64,000 bases of DNA from NCBI GenBank assembly GCA_002685255.1, contig NYWU01000010.1, positions 124,001 to 188,000 of the forward strand. Reading direction: 5' to 3'. The translations under genes were made by a program, and so were the position numbers. The first letter of the stretch is position 1. Each line of letters begins with the position of its first letter. The notes under the pieces are model-generated. The model was not told where the DNA came from, did not search any database, and saw nothing but the letters and a program-made list of their open reading frames with translations. This DNA comes from Idiomarinaceae bacterium. Lineage in GTDB: Bacteria; Pseudomonadota; Gammaproteobacteria; Enterobacterales; Alteromonadaceae. This document shows, piece after piece, positions 7,054 through 16,000 of the stretch.

Positions 7054-9639
7054 CTAAAAGCTAACGGTATAGCGTAGGCCAATTTCGCGTCCCATCCAGT
7101 CATGGATGGACGAAGCATAGCCGTTGGTGGGTGATGAAGCATAGGGTGGCTCTTCATCCAACAGATTACTGACCGTTAATAATAGCTTATGATTCTCCAT
7201 GATTTGGTAACCAAAACTGGCGTTCCATGTGAGCCATGAATCGACGGTATCGTTGCCGCCCCATTGAAAATCTCCGTCACCCATGCTGCTGACGTAGTGA
7301 CCAATGAGACTGGCATCGATAGCACCTTGATACCACTGCAAGCCAAAGTCAGCGACAAAGTCAGGACGTGCAATTTCAGCGGCACCGCTTAATCGGCCCA
7401 AAAGATCTTCAGGTTCAGAGTCGGCGGTTGCTTTACGCTCATAGCTGAAGGTCTTGGTGGCGCTGGCAAATAATTTGTATTGGCCCCAGCGCTCTGTTTT
7501 CAGGTCATAATCGGTACTAATATCAACGCCATCGGTGGTTTGTTCACCAACGTTGAAGTAACCGGTTCGCATGTAGAAGATGTCGCCATCCGCATCAACA
7601 ACACAGCCAAATGCACCATTCAGCGCTTCGATGCTATTGACGACTGGCGCACTGCCATTCACACAGGCGTCGAGCGTTGTATTCGCGTCGATATCAACAA
7701 TATCCTCGTGGTCATAGCGCCAATAGTCGGCCGTAAACTGCCAGTTGTCCGTGATATTCCACGATACGCCCGTGTTATACGCAGTGGAGTTTTCGGCTTT
7801 GAGATTTGGGTTACCAATGGTTTCTTGATCGAGTTCAAGTTCACCCAAGGCTGCGCCGTTATCGCCGCACAAACTGGCGTATTGCGAACCCGGTTCGCAG
7901 TCAACATAAGCTGCTGACAGTGATGTACCTGCACCGAGCTGATTAAGTGATGGCGCTCTGAAACCGGTGCTTGCCGATGCTCTAAACACGAGGTCATCGG
8001 TGGCACGCCACCGTACCGAGAGTTTCGGATTCACGTCACCACCAAAATCCGAGTAATGGTCATAGCGCAAAGCAACAATAGTGTCTATTGAGCTTGTGAT
8101 AGGTACATGAAACTCACCATACACCGCATACTGATTGCGATCGGCTTCAGCTTGGCTGGCACCCAGCGCAAAAACACCGTTATTAGCGGCGATATCAGCA
8201 GGATTGTCGCTAATTTCTTCGGTACGGTACTCTCCACCGAATACGGACTTCACATAGCCAGCAGGCATTTCGAACAAGTCACCGCTGAGGTTAAAATCGA
8301 TAGATGCTAAAGTCGACTCACCGCGGCGAGGTGCTAATGTGCGCAAGGCAGCAAGCTGCTCTTCGCTATTATCGCGTCCGAGATTAAACGGGTTGAATTG
8401 CCCTGCGTTGGTCGCTGCTTCAACCGCGGCTACCGAATAAAACCCTGAAGTGTGTAGGATTTCATTTTCTGTTTTGCCATAAGCTAAGGCGGTTTCCCAC
8501 TGCCAATAGCCGAGTTCACCACGCAAGCCTGCTAATACTCGATAGGATTTATCGGTGTAACTTTGCGTGCGTCTATCTGGGAAGCGAGAATCTACGTAGA
8601 TCGGGTCAGCGCTGCCGTCCTGTTGATCAATTTGCCGTGCCCAATCCGGCACGATCGGTGAGTCGGCCGGTACAGTAACACCAAAGGCAGCACCTGAGTC
8701 ATAAGCATGGCCTTCATTGTGCTGATACATCGCTTCTGCAAAAAACTCGGTCATATCCCCTAAACGATAGGTATGACTTAGGGTGGCACCCATATTGTCG
8801 TAGTCGGGCTGAATCGCGCGTTGGATAACATAATCGTAGTCACAGCGCTCGCCTGCTAAGGCTTCACCGCCGTTGCAATAAGGTTCTGCGTATTCGGTGC
8901 CGTCGATATCTACAAAAGTGTTGGACTCGTAAGTGACATCAATCGGTCTATCTGAATTGAATAGCGCGTTTTGCTTTACCACATCGAGAATGACGGTGGT
9001 GTTTGAGTTTTTGGTATTAAAGCCGCCGACATAGGTGGCGTTCACACGGCTGGCATCTGAGCTTGCGGTGTCATCACCGTACATTAACGAGATTTCATGA
9101 CCTTCAAAATCGTCACGTAAGATGAAGTTGATCACTCCGGCAATGGCATCAGAGCCGTAGATGCTTGATGCGCCGTCGGTAAGCACATCAACGCGTTCAA
9201 TAGCAGCCATTGGAATATTGTTCACGTTAACGAATGAGTCTGAGCCATTGGCAAACGAACTGACGTTAACGCGACGACCGTTGACCAAGACCAGCGTCGA
9301 ACTGCTACCTAAGCCACGTAAACTCACGCCGGCTGAACCGGCCGGGGCGCCATCGGCACCGCCGACGTTGCCATTTGTCGTGAATGTGCCTGCGGTGGCT
9401 GCCTGAGGCAGATCACGTAGGAATGAGCCTATGGTCAAATGACCGCGGTCAATGATGTCTTCTTGACTGAACATTTGGACAGGGTTTGCACCCTCCATAT
9501 CAACGCCCTTCAAACGCGAGCCAGTCACTTCGATGGTTTCTAAATCTTGTTGTTCTGATTGCTGTGCCTGCTGCACAGCCATAGCGACGGGTGACAGGCA
9601 GAGTCCTGCACCGGCTACAAGTAAGCTCCACTTGGACAT
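7054..9639 (-). CDS. TonB-dependent outer-membrane receptor of the peptide-uptake locus
   Basis: This 861-residue TonB-dependent receptor has a signal peptide ending near AMA. A TonB-box-like LETIEVTGSR follows, then a plug domain (about residues 45-180) with SLRGLGSSSTLVLVNGRRV and DGASSIYGSDAIAGVINFI, then a beta-barrel ending in the terminal aromatic motif RYTVSF. It resembles the large receptors with many paralogues in Alteromonadales and Xanthomonadales that import organic nutrients, more than siderophore receptors. No Fur-like box was seen upstream. As first gene of the operon with the YfcC permease and isoaspartyl dipeptidase, and divergent from a secreted cyanophycinase, it probably takes up aspartyl-arginine-type peptides; that substrate is inferred. 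Confidence 0.92.
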   Translation of the reverse strand: MSKWSLLVAGAGLCLSPVAMAVQQAQQSEQQDLETIEVTGSRLKGVDMEGANPVQMFSQEDIIDRGHLTIGSFLRDLPQAATAGTFTTNGNVGGADGAPAGSAGVSLRGLGSSSTLVLVNGRRVNVSSFANGSDSFVNVNNIPMAAIERVDVLTDGASSIYGSDAIAGVINFILRDDFEGHEISLMYGDDTASSDASRVNATYVGGFNTKNSNTTVILDVVKQNALFNSDRPIDVTYESNTFVDIDGTEYAEPYCNGGEALAGERCDYDYVIQRAIQPDYDNMGATLSHTYRLGDMTEFFAEAMYQHNEGHAYDSGAAFGVTVPADSPIVPDWARQIDQQDGSADPIYVDSRFPDRRTQSYTDKSYRVLAGLRGELGYWQWETALAYGKTENEILHTSGFYSVAAVEAATNAGQFNPFNLGRDNSEEQLAALRTLAPRRGESTLASIDFNLSGDLFEMPAGYVKSVFGGEYRTEEISDNPADIAANNGVFALGASQAEADRNQYAVYGEFHVPITSSIDTIVALRYDHYSDFGGDVNPKLSVRWRATDDLVFRASASTGFRAPSLNQLGAGTSLSAAYVDCEPGSQYASLCGDNGAALGELELDQETIGNPNLKAENSTAYNTGVSWNITDNWQFTADYWRYDHEDIVDIDANTTLDACVNGSAPVVNSIEALNGAFGCVVDADGDIFYMRTGYFNVGEQTTDGVDISTDYDLKTERWGQYKLFASATKTFSYERKATADSEPEDLLGRLSGAAEIARPDFVADFGLQWYQGAIDASLIGHYVSSMGDGDFQWGGNDTVDSWLTWNASFGYQIMENHKLLLTVSNLLDEEPPYASSPTNGYASSIHDWMGREIGLRYTVSF

Positions 9640-9753
9640 AAGAATCTCATTTGTGGTTTTAATTATTTTTTTAGCCTGCCTGCTAGGCAGAAGAAATTTA
9701 TGTCACGAGACCTGTCGATTGGACAGACTGCGGCTCATGAACAAGTTTGCAAG

Positions 9754-9771
9754 GACCTTTAAGAAAAGGTC
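9754..9771 (+). repeat. 7-bp inverted repeat upstream of the leader reading frame
   Basis: GACCTTT (9754-9760) and AAAGGTC (9765-9771) form a perfect stem with a 4-base AAGA loop. It ends seven bases before the GGAGGAGGT ribosome-binding-like sequence. It could be an operator or a leader hairpin; no T-tract follows. Confidence 0.35.
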
Positions 9772-9789
9772 AGATACGGAGGAGGTGAT

Positions 9790-9852
9790 TTGACACACGC
9801 TCGCCGCAGTAACCGCTGGGGCTACCGTGGCCTACTCGTCAAACCATTCTGA
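9790..9852 (+). CDS. Possible Arg-rich leader peptide (20 residues, TTG start)
   Basis: A TTG codon four bases after the strong GGAGGAGGT (9778-9786) opens a 20-codon frame ending in TGA at 9850-9852. Its product reads MTHARRSNRWGYRGLLVKPF, with four arginines among residues 5-13 and one lysine. It precedes the cyanophycinase gene by 187 bp and is followed at once by mutually exclusive short hairpins. Arginine is the end product expected from cyanophycin, so a translation-sensing leader is conceivable. Weak points are the non-ATG start, short stems, no T-tract and a possible promoter downstream of it. Confidence 0.25.
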   Translation: MTHARRSNRWGYRGLLVKPF

Positions 9853-9877
9853 TAGGTAGAAACTATCGTAATGATAG
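9851..9877 (+). repeat. Alternating GATAG/CTATC/GATAG elements
   Basis: GATAG (9851-9855), CTATC (9863-9867) and GATAG (9873-9877) allow the central element to pair with either neighbour. This is the geometry of alternative hairpins or of overlapping operator half-sites. The stems are only five base pairs, with one possible G-U extension. Confidence 0.3.
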
Positions 9878-10038
9878 CTTGCTAGTTGATATGCTTTCTT
9901 TAACATAGTATTTATTATTTAGTCTTCTTGTCGCAGTTGACGTTTATAGGGATAGCACTCGCAATCAGCGCTGTCAATTTTGCTAATTGTCATAGTGACT
10001 GTTCCAGAACAAGCTCATTATCTTATCGAGGCTGTGAC

Positions 10039-11223
10039 ATGAAGTTATCTAAGGCTTGCTTAAACTATCTTATAATCACTACGCTGACTGCGCTTTCTCT
10101 AAGTGGTTATGCAAGTGAAAAAAACGACGATTATCGCCATCTTCTACTGGCGGGTGGGGCGTTAAAAATTTGCTCCAATTATAGCCCTTCCAACTGCAAA
10201 GAAACCGACTGGATCGATACTCTTAGCAACAATAAACTGAAAGATGACCGCGAGTTTGTGCGTGTTGGTTTATCTAAAAGCGCGCAGTCGGTGGCAATAT
10301 TCCAGCGTTTTATTACGATGGCGAAACAAACACAAAATGCAGGTGAACAACCACTTATTTTATTTTCAACGTCGGCTTCTGTTAATCCTTACGATGCCGT
10401 TATTTTTTACCAATCGGTCTTCCAACAACTTGGCGCAAAAAGTATGTGGTTGCCGTTAGATGTTGCTGTGGTAAAAGCGCGTTCGGAGGGGCGCTGCGAA
10501 GATTTAAGTCAGGTGCAGTCAGAACTACTGAACAACAACGATCTTGATGAACGCTACCCCGAGTTATATCAGCAACAGGTCAATTTCTGTAAAAGTCCCC
10601 AACAAACCACTGATTTATTAGCGCAAGCTAATGGCCTATTTTTTAATGGCGGTGATCAAAATTTGACGCGCCAAGCGTGGGTTCGAGCTGATAATAGTCC
10701 TTCACATGCCTTAACTTTATTATCCGAACGCGTAGCGAACCGACAAACCGTTGTTGGTGGTACGAGTGCAGGAACCGCGGTACAAAGTGCAGGGCCTATG
10801 ATCTCGAATGGCAGTAGTAAAGCAGCCATGCAGCAAGGGAGTTTTGCAGTAGAGCCTCCCCCGCGCGATTGTGATTTACATAACAGTTGTCCCGCGGGTT
10901 TAAGTGTCGACTCACTGACTTACAATCCGGCCGGAGGCACCGGGTTATTTCGTTTTGGTACGCTCGATACGCATTTTTCTGAGCGCGGTCGACAAGCGCG
11001 CTTGATGCGTTTAGCTGCGGATACATCGACTGCTTTAGCGGTGGGTGTCGATGAAACGACCGCGTTGGTCGTTAATTTGGACAATGGGGCGTTTGATGTC
11101 ATCGGCGAACATGGTGTGTTTATTGTGCGTGACGCAACAGTACAAGACGATGGCGTCGCCGCGCAGGTGTCTTATCTTTGGTCGGGCTCACAGGGACGCT
11201 TACTCACGCAAGGCACGCCGTAA
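10039..11223 (+). CDS. Secreted cyanophycinase-like S51 peptidase
   Basis: This 394-residue protein resembles exported cyanophycinases, serine exopeptidases that cut multi-L-arginyl-poly-aspartate into beta-Asp-Arg dipeptides. The start at 10039 is preferred over an upstream in-frame start at 9928: GAGG lies seven bases before this ATG, and a signal peptide (MKLSKACLNYLIITTLTALS, cut near GYA-S) begins here. The nucleophile is Ser243 in GGTSAG. The FFNGGDQ motif (G204-Q207) and DTHFSERGR (D310, H312) match the S51 cyanophycinase active site, where DQHF is more usual. It is longer than intracellular CphB (about 270 residues) and close to extracellular types. It is divergent from the receptor / permease / isoaspartyl dipeptidase operon, which suits the products. 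Confidence 0.85.
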   Translation: MKLSKACLNYLIITTLTALSLSGYASEKNDDYRHLLLAGGALKICSNYSPSNCKETDWIDTLSNNKLKDDREFVRVGLSKSAQSVAIFQRFITMAKQTQNAGEQPLILFSTSASVNPYDAVIFYQSVFQQLGAKSMWLPLDVAVVKARSEGRCEDLSQVQSELLNNNDLDERYPELYQQQVNFCKSPQQTTDLLAQANGLFFNGGDQNLTRQAWVRADNSPSHALTLLSERVANRQTVVGGTSAGTAVQSAGPMISNGSSKAAMQQGSFAVEPPPRDCDLHNSCPAGLSVDSLTYNPAGGTGLFRFGTLDTHFSERGRQARLMRLAADTSTALAVGVDETTALVVNLDNGAFDVIGEHGVFIVRDATVQDDGVAAQVSYLWSGSQGRLLTQGTP

Positions 11224-11225
11224 CG

Positions 11226-11573
11226 TTACTCTGACCAAACCGCATATTCATTGCCGCTGGGGCAGGTGAAGTGAAATCGATGACCGCCTGGAAAGCTGAA
11301 AATGGGCTTAATGATTTCACCACCTGCCTGTTCGACGGCATGCAGACTCTTTTGTAAGTCGGGACTGTAAAGTACCACCAATACGCTGCCTTGTGCCGTC
11401 TGCGCTTTTAGCGGCGCACTGTAAAAGCCACCATCAATACCGGCATTTTTGATAGCCGCGTAATCGGGACCATAGTCGATATACTCCCAACCGAAGGCGT
11501 CATTGAAAAACTGCTTAGTTGCGGCGATATCGCTTGCAGGCATTTCAATATAATTAATTTTAGTGGTACTCAT
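11226..11573 (-). CDS. VOC family protein (glyoxalase/bleomycin-resistance fold)
   Basis: This 115-residue protein has the vicinal-oxygen-chelate fold signature. It begins with INYIEMPASDIAATKQFFNDAFGW, has GGFYSAPL in the middle and ends PGGHRFHFTCPSGNEYAVW with the C-terminal metal/substrate strand. The VOC family spans glyoxalases, dioxygenases and antibiotic-binding proteins, so the reaction is not assignable. AGGAG lies about six bases before the ATG. It converges with the cyanophycinase gene with only two bases between the stop codons, and appears to be a single-gene unit. Confidence 0.88.
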   Translation of the reverse strand: MSTTKINYIEMPASDIAATKQFFNDAFGWEYIDYGPDYAAIKNAGIDGGFYSAPLKAQTAQGSVLVVLYSPDLQKSLHAVEQAGGEIIKPIFSFPGGHRFHFTCPSGNEYAVWSE

Positions 11574-11626
11574 TCTTGGCTCCTAAGCAACCATGGCATC
11601 TAAGTGTAGCCCATAATTGTGAGTGC

Positions 11627-11929
11627 TCAAATTAAGTGCCCCATTGCCTCAATAGGGTGCAGGGTGAACCGAATGGGCTCTTTAAAGTTGAGTCTTTGCA
11701 AGGCGGCTCTTATTTCGGTGAGGTCGTGTTCGTTACACACGACCTCGGCCGCTAACATGCGTCGGGCGCCGCGGATTTGTTCGGCAATATCGTAGCGTTC
11801 GTGGCGACGACTGAAGCCATCAATCTCATACAGGCTAAAGCCCGAAAGAGCGTCTATTTGTAATAGGCAGTCGACCACATCTGCTTTTTGCTCACGACTA
11901 AAATACAACTTTAGCAGTTTACTGTTCAT
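11627..11929 (-). CDS. DUF3240 family protein
   Basis: This 100-residue protein matches DUF3240, a small family with a PII-like ferredoxin fold that is found beside heavy-metal RND pumps. Its start overlaps the 3' end of the RND pump gene by 11 bp, so the two are translationally coupled. Visible features are a C-terminal FTLHPIEAMGHLI and a central RRHERYDIAEQIRGARRM. A regulatory or metal-sensing role is inferred from the family context; no enzymatic motif is seen. Confidence 0.8.
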   Translation of the reverse strand: MNSKLLKLYFSREQKADVVDCLLQIDALSGFSLYEIDGFSRRHERYDIAEQIRGARRMLAAEVVCNEHDLTEIRAALQRLNFKEPIRFTLHPIEAMGHLI

Positions 11930-14900
11930 GGTAGTGCTTCCTATTTGTGATTTGATAGAGCGCCGGTAATAACAACAAGGTCGCCAGCGTCGCGGTTACC
12001 AGTCCACCGATGACCACGGCGGCGAGCGGACGTTGAATCTCGGAACCTGGACCGGTAGAGACCAACAGGGGAATGAGTCCAAATATCGCCGTGATGGCTG
12101 TAATTAATACCGGCCTTAAACGGTCGGTTGCGCCAGCGATCACGAGCGAGGGCAGGTGCGAGAAGTGTATTTTGGTTTGCTCAAAGTGGCTGACCATAAC
12201 GATCCCGTTAAGAATCGCCACACCCATTAATGCGATGAAACCTACGGATGCAGGCACAGACATATATTGACCGCTAATCCACAGTGAAATAGCACCGCCA
12301 CTTAATGCGAACGGTATATTCGTGAGTACGATCGCGGTTAACCCAAGTGAGCCCATCGAAGTAAACAAAAGTATGACAATCAGCAACAGTGCAACAGGTA
12401 TTACCATCAGTAGATTGGCGCTGGCACGCGCTTGGTTCTCAAACTCACCGCCATATTCGACAAAATAACCGGCAGGTAGCTCAACCTGCTTCTCAATTTG
12501 GCTTTGTAGTTCATTTACAAACCCAACGACGTCACGATTTTCAACGTTCGTTGTAATGAGTGCATAACGGTGACTATTTTCGCGCTCGATAATGGCTGGA
12601 CCTTGCTCGAAACTGATAGTAGCGACTTCGCTAAGTGGCACGGCTTTACCTTGTTCGGCAATAATTGTGAGCGAGTTGAGTCGTGTCACAGCTTGGTATC
12701 CGGAACGTTCACTCTGTGAGCCGAACACAATAGGTGTGCGAATTCTTCCATTCACCGCCTCGCTGACCGAGTAGCCACTTAATTGTGAGTGGATAAATTC
12801 GCTAAAGGCACGCTTTGAAATGCCATAGTAATTCAGCTTTTGCATATCAGGAACGATACTTAGAAACTGCGCACCGGTTATCACGCTTGCCTGCACATCG
12901 ACGGCACCCTCAACATCGCGTGCCGACGCAACAATTTCATCGGTCAAACCTGCCAATGTGTCCATCTCATCGCCGAACACTTTAATTGAAACTGCACCGG
13001 TGCTGCCCGTTAGCATTTCCGAAATACGCATTTGAATCGGCTGCGTCACGTTCACATTCATGCCAGGGTAACCTGATACAACTTCACGGATGGCATCAAT
13101 TAAGGCTTGTTTATTGTCAAAACGCCACTCATCTCGTGGTTTCAGCTCCATAAACACATCGGTCTCATTTAATCCCATGGGATCAAGACCCAGTTCATCA
13201 GACCCTGTACGTGCGACAATTTGCTTAATTTCAGGGACTTGTTCTAGTAGTGCGTTTTCGACTTGCGTATCAATGGCTATTGACTCGCTGAGTGACAAGG
13301 TGGGCGCTTTTTCAAACTGTACGATAATGTCGCCTTCATCCATGGTCGGCATAAATGTCTTACCGACCATGATGAAACTTAAGGCGCTCAGACCAAACAG
13401 GACTACAAAACCCGTGATTAACAAAGGTTTGTGCGTTAATGCGCTATTGAGTATTACGCGGTAGCTTGCCTGCAAGCGTTCTAACATCTTATTGCGGCGT
13501 TTATTAGGACGCATCATCAATGAGGCGAGTGCGGGTATCAAGGTCAATGCGGTAACAAGTGATGCTGCAATAGCGATGACAATTGTGAGCGCAACTGGCG
13601 AAAACAATTTGCCTTCAAGGCCTGTCAGCGTCAATAGGGGTAGAAACACGAGTACGATAATAATGGTTCCACTGACTACTGAGGGCGCAACCGATAAGCT
13701 TGCGCGATAAATTTTATGCAGGATCGGCAAGTTTTTCTCTGAATTGAGTTCGGTTTCAACTTTCTCGGTAATGACGACGGATGAATCGACAATCATACCG
13801 ATGGCAATAACTAACCCGCCCAAGCTCATCAAGTTGGCTGATAAGCCAATCTGACGCAAGCAGATGAATGTAATGAGCGCTGCGATAGGAATGGACAGCG
13901 AGACTAAGATAGACGCGCGGATATTTCGTAAAAAGAACACCAATACCGCGATGACCAATACAATAGATTCCATCAACGCATCAGAAATTCCGGCAATCGC
14001 TGTATCGATCAGGCCTTTACGGTTATAGAAAACATTGATGTCAGTGTGTTGCGGCAAGCTGCTTTGTAGTTGTGTGAGCTTATCTTTAACAGACGCGACT
14101 ACAGCCGCTGCATTAGCGCCTTTTAAGCCAACCACTAAGCCTTCTACCGCCTCTTGACCGTCTTTGGTGATAGCGCCAAATCGCGGTAAGTAACTCAATG
14201 AGACTTCGCCAAGCTGCTCGAGTCGGTAGATATCACCATTGGCATTTTCCACGCTCAGTGCGGCTAAATCGTTTAATTCAACGATACGGCCCGAGACGCG
14301 AGCACTAAAGGTTTCGGTGCCCAGTGTGACGCGTCCTAAGTTACCGACTTGATTGGCTTCCTCCAAACGTGTCTTGATGGTATCTAATGACACCTTAGCT
14401 TCGCTCAGTTTGATGGGATCGGGACTGAACTGAAAAGTCCTTACCTTGCCGCCTAAATTAGTCACATCGGCTACGCCCTCTACTGTACGCAACGCAGGAC
14501 GAATGACCCAGTCGAGTAAGTGTCGCTTTTCACTGAGCGTGAGGTCGGGGTTTTCAACAGTGAACATAAACATTTCACTTAATGGTGTACTCATGGGCGC
14601 AAGTCCACCTTGTATACCCGCGGGCAGCGCATCGCGCACGGCGGCAAGCTTCTCTGCCACTTGTTGGCGCGCCCAATAAATGTCAGTGCCTTCCTCAAAA
14701 TCTAATGTAATCGAGGTGATACCGTATTTAGTTGTCGAACGTAAGATGGTCTGGTTAGGAATCCCCAGCAATTCGGTTTCGATGGGGTGCGTGACTTGAT
14801 TTTCTACCCGTTCTGCGGCCATTCCGGGAGCTCGCAAGATAATTTTAACTTGCGTCGGTGATATCTCTGGAAAGGCATCCACCGGGAGTTGCCGAAATGA

Positions 14901-14987
14901 TTGTATTCCCGCTGCTATGATGAGCAAAAAGGTGATAAAAACGAATAGTCGGTTTTTTAATGAGAAACTGAGCAATTTGGCAATCAT
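11919..14987 (-). CDS. CusA/CzcA-type RND efflux pump
   Basis: This 1022-residue inner-membrane protein is a heavy-metal-efflux-type RND pump, which drives export from periplasm and cytoplasm using the proton gradient. It has the N-terminal helix and PVDAFPEISPTQVKI, the TM4 segment GLVIAIGMIVDSSVVITE with the acidic residue expected for proton relay, two large periplasmic loops, and FIALMGVAILNGIVMVSHFEQ in the second half. The metal specificity (copper/silver or zinc/cobalt) cannot be decided by eye. It shares 4-bp and 11-bp overlaps with the adaptor and DUF3240 genes, forming a tight tolC-like / adaptor / pump / DUF3240 operon. Confidence 0.93.
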   Translation of the reverse strand: MIAKLLSFSLKNRLFVFITFLLIIAAGIQSFRQLPVDAFPEISPTQVKIILRAPGMAAERVENQVTHPIETELLGIPNQTILRSTTKYGITSITLDFEEGTDIYWARQQVAEKLAAVRDALPAGIQGGLAPMSTPLSEMFMFTVENPDLTLSEKRHLLDWVIRPALRTVEGVADVTNLGGKVRTFQFSPDPIKLSEAKVSLDTIKTRLEEANQVGNLGRVTLGTETFSARVSGRIVELNDLAALSVENANGDIYRLEQLGEVSLSYLPRFGAITKDGQEAVEGLVVGLKGANAAAVVASVKDKLTQLQSSLPQHTDINVFYNRKGLIDTAIAGISDALMESIVLVIAVLVFFLRNIRASILVSLSIPIAALITFICLRQIGLSANLMSLGGLVIAIGMIVDSSVVITEKVETELNSEKNLPILHKIYRASLSVAPSVVSGTIIIVLVFLPLLTLTGLEGKLFSPVALTIVIAIAASLVTALTLIPALASLMMRPNKRRNKMLERLQASYRVILNSALTHKPLLITGFVVLFGLSALSFIMVGKTFMPTMDEGDIIVQFEKAPTLSLSESIAIDTQVENALLEQVPEIKQIVARTGSDELGLDPMGLNETDVFMELKPRDEWRFDNKQALIDAIREVVSGYPGMNVNVTQPIQMRISEMLTGSTGAVSIKVFGDEMDTLAGLTDEIVASARDVEGAVDVQASVITGAQFLSIVPDMQKLNYYGISKRAFSEFIHSQLSGYSVSEAVNGRIRTPIVFGSQSERSGYQAVTRLNSLTIIAEQGKAVPLSEVATISFEQGPAIIERENSHRYALITTNVENRDVVGFVNELQSQIEKQVELPAGYFVEYGGEFENQARASANLLMVIPVALLLIVILLFTSMGSLGLTAIVLTNIPFALSGGAISLWISGQYMSVPASVGFIALMGVAILNGIVMVSHFEQTKIHFSHLPSLVIAGATDRLRPVLITAITAIFGLIPLLVSTGPGSEIQRPLAAVVIGGLVTATLATLLLLPALYQITNRKHYHEQ

Positions 14988-16000
14988 TGCTGCGCCTCCT
15001 CGCGACTATCGATTATACCTTTAAGCGCAGCGACAGAATGAGTCACGATGGGATTATCGAGCGATGTGGAAGCGGCTACATAGTAATCTTCACCTTCAAC
15101 AGCGCTTACGCTAACTGGAATCGGATGAATGGTTTGTTTATCAACACTAAAAACGACAGGTTCGCCGTTTAATGATGACACCGCTGAGCCAGGTACTTTG
15201 AATGCGTTTGCGATGTTTCGGAGCGGAATTACACTCATTCGTTGGTAAAGTGTAAATTTGCTCTCTGTTAGCGGCGATGACCACAGTGTGGTAAAGCCAT
15301 TTCGTGTCGATTGCTCGCGATAGTCAATAGTGAATCGTTCGCCTTGAACGCTGATGTGGTGCACCGACGATGCAAGTTCATTGGGCGCTTGAACGGCAAG
15401 GCGTATTTCAGACCTATCAATGACGTAGCCAATTCGCATGTCATCGGAGTCTGATTGCCATACGCCGTCGATGGGGGCCTTTAGTTCTGCGCTATCATCG
15501 GCGAGTTGATGAAAGCGCGATAAAAGAATTTTAATTTCATGCATTTGATCCGACAGACGGAGGTATTGGTCTAAAAAGTTTTGCCAATCATCAGCTGACA
15601 AGGCATTGCGTTGGTATAAATTGTACTTACTTTTATGCTGTTGTTGAGCAACGTCATATTGTGCTTTTACCGTCTCGAGACGGTGAAAAAAGTGTTCGAC
15701 AGACGGGCCCGTGATGGTTGCAATGCGTTGACCTAAATTAACGCGAGTACCATCCGTCACTGCAAATTGGACATGTGCGTTCTCGAACGGATTCGCAATC
15801 ACTAAATGCTTCTGGGTCATCGGTTGGTAAGTCGCCAATAGCGGTGCTCCTGGTACCATATCAGCAACTTCCGGCTGCTGTAGCCCAAGCTCATAGTTCT
15901 TAAGTTCTGCGATAGAGACTGCTGTTTGTGCAGATACTTGCGTTGAACTCAACGCCACTAGTATTAAAAGAAATGAATAACCAAGGGTACGACGGTTCAT
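14984..16000 (-). CDS. RND efflux periplasmic adaptor subunit
   Basis: This 338-residue membrane-fusion protein links the RND pump to the outer-membrane channel. It has a signal peptide (cut after VSA) and a lipoyl-like segment around DGTRVNLGQRIATITGP. A short alpha-hairpin rich in Q, K and H follows (about residues 105-165), then a second lipoyl half at ELKAPIDGVW and a beta-barrel domain. Identity is supported as much by position as by motifs, because the sequence is divergent and shorter than CusB (about 400). Its start overlaps the channel gene stop by 4 bp and its stop overlaps the pump start by 4 bp. Confidence 0.85.
   Translation of the reverse strand: MNRRTLGYSFLLILVALSSTQVSAQTAVSIAELKNYELGLQQPEVADMVPGAPLLATYQPMTQKHLVIANPFENAHVQFAVTDGTRVNLGQRIATITGPSVEHFFHRLETVKAQYDVAQQQHKSKYNLYQRNALSADDWQNFLDQYLRLSDQMHEIKILLSRFHQLADDSAELKAPIDGVWQSDSDDMRIGYVIDRSEIRLAVQAPNELASSVHHISVQGERFTIDYREQSTRNGFTTLWSSPLTESKFTLYQRMSVIPLRNIANAFKVPGSAVSSLNGEPVVFSVDKQTIHPIPVSVSAVEGEDYYVAASTSLDNPIVTHSVAALKGIIDSREEAQQ

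Larger units (their letters stand above)
9640..10038. other. 399-bp divergent regulatory region of the cyanophycin-type locus
   Basis: This gap separates the minus-strand receptor operon from the plus-strand cyanophycinase gene. On the plus strand it holds in order a short inverted repeat TGCCT-gct-AGGCA (9676-9688), a 7-bp hairpin (9754-9771), a strong Shine-Dalgarno-like GGAGGAGGT (9778-9786) with a small Arg-rich reading frame, a GATAG/CTATC/GATAG set (9851-9877), and an AT-rich stretch (9885-9925) where a promoter could lie. No larger gene is supported. Confidence 0.5.

Noticed and set aside
9533-9793. 86-codon open frame across the receptor start
   Set aside because: The first half is antisense to the receptor signal peptide and the rest is intergenic; there is no ribosome-binding site at its start.
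9778-9803. Resemblance of GGAGGAGGTGAT to the complement of the 16S rRNA 3' end
   Set aside because: The match covers only the anti-Shine-Dalgarno part and ends soon after, so it is a ribosome-binding-like sequence and not an rRNA fragment.
9928-10038. N-terminal extension of the cyanophycinase-like protein
   Set aside because: The extension precedes a clear signal peptide and lacks a ribosome-binding site, while GAGG precedes the ATG at 10039.
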